A stretch of DNA of 64,000 nt, from assembly GCF_000020645.1 (NCBI RefSeq), contig NC_011060.1:742501-806500 (forward strand). Direction: 5' to 3'. The notes beneath the pieces were generated by a model. That model saw only the letters and a list, made by a program, of their open reading frames with translations, did no database searches and was not told the origin of the DNA. This stretch comes from Pelodictyon phaeoclathratiforme BU-1 (GTDB lineage Bacteria > Bacteroidota > Chlorobiia > Chlorobiales > Chlorobiaceae). Position 1 is the first letter of the stretch; every line of letters starts with the position of its first letter. Made by a program: the position numbers and the translations under genes. This document shows, one piece after another, positions 59,333-64,000 of this stretch.

Positions 59333-60293
59333 CCGCAACAAACTGGTATGGGGCATTGTGGTTGCCCTCATGATGCTCGGAGCCACCGGGTTCTGGTATT
59401 TCACAAGCAACAGGAGTGAGAAAAAAAACTTCGAAGAAGTTCGTCCTTCACGAGGAGCCATCAGTTCATCAGTATCAACAACCGGTGCCGTTGAGCCACA
59501 AACCCGAGTTAAAATCCAGTCCTCAGTTGGCGGGAGAATCGAAGCAATACTTGTAGAAGAGGGGCAGCTCGTAAAGAAGGGAGAGGTACTTGCCATGCTC
59601 AGTTCAACCGAGCGGGCTGCGCTGCTTGATGCTGCCAAATTGCAGGGAAAAAGTGAGCAGAGCTACTGGCAGAAAGTCTATAAAGAGACTGCGGTGATTG
59701 CGCCGATGACAGGGCAGGTGATTGTGCGCAGCGTTGACCCCGGCCAGACGGTTACAACCAATGATTCGCTTTTCGTTCTTTCAGATCGGCTTCTTGTCAA
59801 GGCTTACGTTGATGAGACCGATATTGGACGGGTAAAAGTTGGGCAACGGGCGGTCATCGGGCTTGATGCCTATCCTGAAATCCGGGTAAATGGGGTTGTT
59901 CATCATATCTATTACGAGTCGCATCTGCAGAATAATGTGAATATCTATAATGTCGACGTTGTTCCTGACCGGATTCCTGATGTGTTTCGTTCCGGAATGA
60001 GTGCCAATGTCAGGATTATTGTGCAGGAAAAAAGCAATGCATTGCTCCTTCCGCTCGGAGCTGTACAGAGCAGGAATGGTAAAACGGTTGTGCTGCAGCG
60101 GAGCCGTCGAAAGGAAGGTGAGGTGCGCTACAAAGCTGTTCAGACAGGGATGCAGGATGAGAGCAAGATTGAGATTCTGGATGGTCTCTCCGACGGTTCT
60201 GTTGTGCTGCTGCCCGATACATCCTTTGTGCTTCCCGGAAAAAAAGGAGGCTCAAATCCTTTTATGCCTCAGCGCACCAGGATGGGAAGATGA
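59325..60293 (+). CDS. macA: Periplasmic adaptor (MacA/HlyD family)
   Basis: 322 residues. One N-terminal membrane helix (LVWGIVVALMMLGATGFWYF), then SVSTTGAVEPQTRVKIQSSV and IEAILVEEGQLVKKGEVLAML, the lipoyl half-motif. The hairpin is short, and IVRSVDPGQTVTTNDSLFVL is the second lipoyl half. A beta-barrel domain and a membrane-proximal domain follow. It links the TolC-type duct to MacB. Overlaps with both neighbours indicate a tight operon. Confidence 0.92.
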   Translation: MVSRNKLVWGIVVALMMLGATGFWYFTSNRSEKKNFEEVRPSRGAISSSVSTTGAVEPQTRVKIQSSVGGRIEAILVEEGQLVKKGEVLAMLSSTERAALLDAAKLQGKSEQSYWQKVYKETAVIAPMTGQVIVRSVDPGQTVTTNDSLFVLSDRLLVKAYVDETDIGRVKVGQRAVIGLDAYPEIRVNGVVHHIYYESHLQNNVNIYNVDVVPDRIPDVFRSGMSANVRIIVQEKSNALLLPLGAVQSRNGKTVVLQRSRRKEGEVRYKAVQTGMQDESKIEILDGLSDGSVVLLPDTSFVLPGKKGGSNPFMPQRTRMGR

Positions 60294-62260
60294 AACCAAT
60301 GCTTGAACTTGTTGATGTTTACCGCACCTACCAGATCGGCGAAAGTACCGTTCAGGCGTTACGTGGTGTTTCAGTAACTATTGAAAGGGGTGAGTTTGTT
60401 GCCATTATGGGCGCTTCGGGATCAGGCAAATCATCGCTTCTTCAAATTCTCGGACTCCTCGATAACCCCGACAAGGGGGATTCTCTGATTTTCGGAAAAA
60501 ATGTCAACACGCTCTCTGAAGATGATCAGGCTGGTGTGCGCAATAATGTTGCCGGGTTTGTCTTTCAGCAGTTTCACCTGCTTAAGCGGATGAGCATTCT
60601 GGAGAATGTACGTCTACCCCACATTTACAGCGGACTTAAAGGAGATTTTCATCAGGAAGCGATAGAGAGGCTCAGGCAGGTTGGACTTGAAGAGAGAGTT
60701 GATCATACGCCGAACCAGCTTTCAGGCGGAGAGCAGCAGCGCGTTGCGATAGCCAGGGCGCTGATTCGCGATCCGCTGATCATTTTTGCTGACGAGCCTA
60801 CCGGAAACCTTGATTCAAAAAACTCTGCCGAAATCATGAAGATTTTTAAAGCTCTTCATGAACAGGGTAAAACCGTCATCATGGTTACGCATGAAAATGA
60901 TATTGCGGCCTATGCAGGTCGAGTTATTACCATGAAGGATGGGCTCATTATCAGCGATGAACGTAAGGCAGGATTTAAGCCATCAGAAGCATCTTCCGGA
61001 GAGGCCGGGTTTGAGCTGCATGACTCCAAGGTTTCCCTATGGCAGGATGGCCGGTTCAGCGGGTTTATGGCGCAGGCATTTCAGTCCATTCTTGCCAATA
61101 AGATGCGCTCTTTTCTCTCCGTGCTCGGTATTCTGGTTGGGGTTGCCTCGGTGATCGCTATGATGGCGCTCGGTGAAGGCGCAAAAGCTGCCATGCAGGA
61201 GCAGTTGAAATCCATGGGTTCGAACATGCTTTCGATCAGAGGAGGATCGGCCAAGATCCGTGGTGCTGCACAGGGGGCTGGTGCCGTTGCGCGGTTTACC
61301 GCTGTCGATGTAACTGACATCTCTTCACTCCACACACTGGTTAAAAATGCTGCAGGAGTTGTCAATGGCAGCGCCCGGATAGTTTACGGCAACAAAAACT
61401 GGAGTTCAACCCTTACCGGGGTTGGCTTCGATTATGGTACCATGCGTGCCGCGATACCTGTTCTCGGCAGGTGGTTTACTCCTGAAGAGATGCAAAAACG
61501 TGAAAAATCTGCTATTATTGGCGTGACGGTGGTAAAGGAGCTTTTTGGTAACAGTAATCCGTTGGGCAAAACGATCAAGATCAACCGTATTAATTTCAAG
61601 GTTATCGGTATTGCTCCGCCAAAAGGGTTTTCAGGACCACAGGATGAAGATGATGTGGTGATCATACCGGTAACAACTGCCATGTATCGTGTGCTTGGAA
61701 AGGATTATTTCAGCGGCATCTTTGTTGAGGTTGCTTCACCCACCCTGATTGAACAGGCCAAAACGGCTGTCAGTCAGCAGATTCGAAAAAGGCATCGGCT
61801 GAAAGCGGACGATGATTCATTCAATATCAGGGATATGACAGAAATACAGAAGATGCTTACCAGCACAACGCAGACCATGAGTCTCCTGCTCGGTTCTATT
61901 GCGGCGATTTCGCTTCTTGTGGGAGGTATCGGGATTATGAATATTATGCTTGTTTCCGTAACCGAACGAACCAGAGAGATTGGTCTGCGTAAAGCTATTG
62001 GGGCGAGAAAAAAAGATATCATGATGCAGTTTCTGGTCGAATCGGTTGGTTTGACCATCAGCGGAGGCTTTATAGGGGTTCTTGCCGGTGTTGGTATATC
62101 ACTTCTTCTCTCCCTCTTTGCTGGCTGGGCGGTAAAAACATCCCTGATATCGGTGCTGCTTGCAACGACTTTTTCTGCAGTTATCGGTATGTTTTTTGGT
62201 CTTTGGCCTGCCAGAAAAGCTGCAGAACTTAAACCGCTTGAAGCTCTTCGCTATGAATAG
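60290..62260 (+). CDS. macB: MacB-family ABC transporter (ATPase-permease fusion)
   Basis: 656 residues. The N-terminal ATPase has MGASGSGKSSLLQILG (Walker A, about 39-54), QLSGGEQQRVAIARAL signature near 144 and IIFADEPTGNLD near 164. The permease half has a membrane helix near 275-295, a large periplasmic domain with VVNGSARIVYGNKNWS, and three C-terminal helices. LTSTTQTMSLLLGSIAAISL and IGLRKAIGARKKDIM are typical of MacB. It exports antibiotics, toxins or signal lipids across both membranes with MacA and TolC. A terminator follows at 62402. Confidence 0.95.
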   Translation: MKPMLELVDVYRTYQIGESTVQALRGVSVTIERGEFVAIMGASGSGKSSLLQILGLLDNPDKGDSLIFGKNVNTLSEDDQAGVRNNVAGFVFQQFHLLKRMSILENVRLPHIYSGLKGDFHQEAIERLRQVGLEERVDHTPNQLSGGEQQRVAIARALIRDPLIIFADEPTGNLDSKNSAEIMKIFKALHEQGKTVIMVTHENDIAAYAGRVITMKDGLIISDERKAGFKPSEASSGEAGFELHDSKVSLWQDGRFSGFMAQAFQSILANKMRSFLSVLGILVGVASVIAMMALGEGAKAAMQEQLKSMGSNMLSIRGGSAKIRGAAQGAGAVARFTAVDVTDISSLHTLVKNAAGVVNGSARIVYGNKNWSSTLTGVGFDYGTMRAAIPVLGRWFTPEEMQKREKSAIIGVTVVKELFGNSNPLGKTIKINRINFKVIGIAPPKGFSGPQDEDDVVIIPVTTAMYRVLGKDYFSGIFVEVASPTLIEQAKTAVSQQIRKRHRLKADDDSFNIRDMTEIQKMLTSTTQTMSLLLGSIAAISLLVGGIGIMNIMLVSVTERTREIGLRKAIGARKKDIMMQFLVESVGLTISGGFIGVLAGVGISLLLSLFAGWAVKTSLISVLLATTFSAVIGMFFGLWPARKAAELKPLEALRYE

Positions 62261-62401
62261 TGTGTTGCATAAAAAAAAAGATTTTTTTTGTGCAAGGTTT
62301 TACCGGAAAGCTCGTCGAAGCTAATGGACGACAACTGGCTGAGTCTTTCGTGTGTGATGCGTGATGATTGATAGGTTAAGGCTGGGCTGGTTGTTTACTT
62401 T
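62261..62401. other. Short gap between macB and its terminator
   Basis: About 140 bases with a poly-A stretch at 62272 and a T-run. No gene. Confidence 0.3.
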
Positions 62402-62445
62402 GGACAGCGAAGGGATGCCACTCCATCTTCGCTGTCCTTTTTTTT
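62402..62445 (+). terminator. Strong terminator of the tolC-macA-macB operon
   Basis: An 11-bp perfect stem (GGACAGCGAAG / CTTCGCTGTCC) with a 14-base loop is followed by eight T residues. Confidence 0.95.
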
Positions 62446-62610
62446 GATGAATTTTGCCTGATCTCCCCAAGGTTTTCTGATTGGTTGAGCCTCTGGATAG
62501 TTGCTATTGCCATAAAACAGCACTATCTTTTCCTGCTGCTGCGTTTTATTTCCCATCAGCCATTTTCTTTTTCTGAAAAAGTTCTTCATCAGTGATTTAA
62601 TAAAACCATC

Positions 62611-63090
62611 ATGATTCGTATTGCAAAAAACAGCCTGATCTATCCATGGATGATGTTCCTGCTTGTCAGCTTCAGTCTGGTTACCCTTACGGCGGTAGCT
62701 TCTTCGGCCACTCTGAAGATTGGTGACAGTTACGGTGGTGGAGTTGTTCTTTATATCGACGCTACCGGTCAGCATGGTCTTATTGCGGCAAAATCAGATG
62801 TTACGTCACAATCTTCCGGTAAGGAGGCAGGTTTTTTTTCCTGGTATGACGCAAAAATTGCAGCCAATGCTTTTGTGGATGGTTATTGTGACTGGTTTTT
62901 ACCGAACAAGGAGCAGTTGAACCAGCTTTATCTCAATAGAACGGTTGTTGGTGGTACTGCAGGTACCTATTACTGGAGTTCCTCTGAAAGCGATGCCAAT
63001 AGCGGATGGGGTCAGGACTTTACCAATGGGGAGCAGCTTGTTGGCCGGAAGACGAACGGCAGTCATGTTCGTGCCGTGCGCGCTTTCTGA
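62611..63090 (+). CDS. Secreted DUF1566 (C-type-lectin-like) protein, DGR-target type
   Basis: 159 residues. A signal peptide (YPWMMFLLVSFSLVTLTAVA) leads to the DUF1566 core: KIGDSYGGGVVLYIDATGQH, GLIAAKSDVT, WYDAKIAANAFVDGYCDWFL, PNKEQLNQLY. The end is YYWSSSESDANSGWGQDF, then TNGEQLVGRKTNGSHVRAVR. DUF1566/Lcl proteins are frequent targets of diversity-generating retroelements, with YWSSSE before and VRAVRAF after the variable stretch. It stands alone, 165 bases after the macB terminator, and is probably surface-exposed. Confidence 0.85.
   Translation: MIRIAKNSLIYPWMMFLLVSFSLVTLTAVASSATLKIGDSYGGGVVLYIDATGQHGLIAAKSDVTSQSSGKEAGFFSWYDAKIAANAFVDGYCDWFLPNKEQLNQLYLNRTVVGGTAGTYYWSSSESDANSGWGQDFTNGEQLVGRKTNGSHVRAVRAF
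62965..63087 (+). other. DGR-like variable region of the DUF1566 gene
   Basis: Residues 119-159. The invariant frame YYWSSSE, W, Q, F, NG and VRAVRAF is kept. In between lie mixed residues at positions where templates of this family carry Asn codons: Ser127, Asp128, Ala129, Asn130, Ser131, Gly134, Asp136, Thr138, Leu143, Val144, Gly145, Thr148, Asn149, Gly150, Ser151, His152. All codons seen (AGC, GAT, GCC, GGT, GAC, ACC, CTT, GTT, GGC, ACG, AGT, CAT) are adenine-only changes from AAC, AAT or similar. The template itself is not seen. Confidence 0.6.
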
Positions 63091-63247
63091 CAGGTGACGC
63101 CATTGTCTGCTGCAGGTTTATGGACGGAGGTTATTACAGGAAAGATATCTGCTAAAAAAAGGAGAGTGAACTGAAGGTTGATTGATAAATAAGGTAACTT
63201 GATCACTCCTTCTTCTCTGGTGATAATCTGTTTTTGGTGATATCGCG

Positions 63248-64000
63248 ATGCTTCAATTGAAAAAAGCCGGCCTGAAAGCTCTTGACAACCTGCGTTCTGC
63301 GGGTCTTTTTCCCTCCTCCTGGCAGAGTATGGAAGAACTTGAGGCTAAAACCGATTATTTTTTATCGCTGTTTCTTGATGAACGATTCCGGGTATCGAGG
63401 GAGCTAAGTGGAGTTTCTTTTCTGACGGAACTGCTCGACAGGGTTATGCGTACCTCTGAGAGTGAACACATGGATGACAGAAAGCTCTCCGAGAGAGAAA
63501 AGCTGGAGCTTGTGCGGGCACTTGACCGTCAGAACCAGATGTTGCGTCTCTATCCCAGATACGTCGAGATGCTTCTTTCGATTATTGAAGAAACGGATCA
63601 AGGAAAACAACAGGAGATCAGGATTCTTGAACTGGCAAGCGGATCGGGTGGGCTGTCGTTGGCATTGGCTGAGGAGGCTCGGCGAAAAAATCTGCCACTC
63701 TCAATTGTCGCTTCTGATATTGTGCCAATATTTATTGAGGAGGGCAACCGTCAGGCTGAAGAAAAAAAGCTACCCGTCACGTTTCGGCTTATCAATGCAT
63801 TTGAGATGCCGGAGTTCTCTTCTGGCTCATTTGATCTTATGGTGCTCTCACAGAGCATTCATCATTTTACTCCCGGCCAACTTGCCATCATGATAGCACA
63901 GTCGGCAAAACAGACGAAAACAGCTTTTGTTGGCATTGACGGGTATCGCAGTATGTTGCTTGCAGGTGGTGTTCCCCTGATGGCCACCATGCAGGGGATT
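63248..64000 (+). CDS. Class I SAM-dependent methyltransferase (partial, right edge)
   Basis: 251 codons from the ATG at 63248, still open at the window end. A helical N-terminal part (about 1-125) precedes motif I, RILELASGSGGLSLALAEEA. VASDIVPIFIEEG follows as motif II, NAFEMPEFSSGSFDLMVLSQ as motif IV, and SIHHFTPGQL. This is a standard AdoMet methyltransferase. The substrate is unknown. Its C-terminus lies outside the window. Confidence 0.85.
   Translation, partial: MLQLKKAGLKALDNLRSAGLFPSSWQSMEELEAKTDYFLSLFLDERFRVSRELSGVSFLTELLDRVMRTSESEHMDDRKLSEREKLELVRALDRQNQMLRLYPRYVEMLLSIIEETDQGKQQEIRILELASGSGGLSLALAEEARRKNLPLSIVASDIVPIFIEEGNRQAEEKKLPVTFRLINAFEMPEFSSGSFDLMVLSQSIHHFTPGQLAIMIAQSAKQTKTAFVGIDGYRSMLLAGGVPLMATMQGI

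Noticed and set aside
62395..62775. Minus-strand 126-codon frame across the macB terminator and the DUF1566 start
   Set aside because: It runs through a perfect terminator hairpin and into a well-supported gene on the other strand. Only the short K-I-V-L-F-Y-G-N part is conserved elsewhere, which is reported as a separate finding.
1..64000. CRISPR arrays, tRNA or rRNA genes
   Set aside because: No regularly spaced short repeats with unique spacers were seen. No intergenic region showed a tRNA-like T-loop sequence with matching acceptor arms.

Overview
The window looks like a chromosomal segment of a Bacteroidota/Chlorobiota bacterium. My best guess is a green sulfur bacterium (Chlorobium/Pelodictyon group). 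The reasons are indirect: an anaerobe-style core set (oxygen-independent HemN, a pyrophosphate-type phosphofructokinase signature, NDH-2, a class-1 dihydroorotate dehydrogenase, an N-terminally separate carB), a DnaG that has lost most of its zinc ligands as some Bacteroidota primases have, and a small DUF3098-like protein. No rRNA, tRNA, CRISPR array, intact insertion sequence or replication origin was seen.

Layout. 1-1.0 kb: N-terminus of a large repeat/cadherin-like adhesin, running off the left edge. 1.2-23.6 kb: housekeeping genes on both strands (holB, ilvE, pfk, an FtsX-type permease, ispF, a DUF4407 membrane protein, pyrD, a GT35 glucan phosphorylase, a phosphoesterase, a ferritin-like protein, the C-terminal half of carB, ribBA, glyA, dnaG, an exbB-exbD-exbD-tonB operon, a DUF3098-like gene, argD). 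24.1-27.7 kb: a 1201-residue fusion of metallophosphoesterase, NACHT NTPase, helical repeats and an FGE-sulfatase/C-type-lectin domain. Its last 40 residues look like the variable region of a diversity-generating retroelement (DGR) target. 27.8-32.2 kb: more core genes (small membrane protein, ndh, DUF985 cupin, purE, hemN).

32.4-46.3 kb is a defence/toxin-antitoxin island with clear scars. It holds an RloA-like ATPase with a truncated RloB, a complete type I restriction-modification set in the order hsdR, hsdS, hsdM interrupted by a zeta-like toxin pair and an Rpn-family nuclease, a DUF1016 fragment, a DUF3800 protein, a Phd antitoxin with a broken PIN toxin, and a second PIN module. It also holds remnants of a second hsdM, an hsdS tail, an antitoxin tail and a Sel1 protein. 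GC content changes abruptly inside it: hsdR and hsdM are GC-rich, while rloA, the hsdS target domains and the 42-46 kb stretch are AT-rich. This points to assembly from several sources.

46.6-64 kb: a TetR regulator with a palindromic operator and a double-flavodoxin reductase, an AAA/PD-(D/E)XK protein, a GDSL autotransporter, a Gfo/Idh oxidoreductase with a SugE/Gdx exporter, an ABC-F ATPase, a secreted repeat-tailed protein with a tiny lipoprotein, and a tolC-macA-macB efflux operon closed by a strong terminator. Next comes a secreted DUF1566 protein whose C-terminus is a second DGR-like variable region, and finally a methyltransferase cut by the right edge. The two DGR-like target genes share a 29-base conserved stretch (24 of 29 identical) upstream of their starts. 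No reverse transcriptase or template repeat was found in the window, so if a DGR serves these genes it lies elsewhere.
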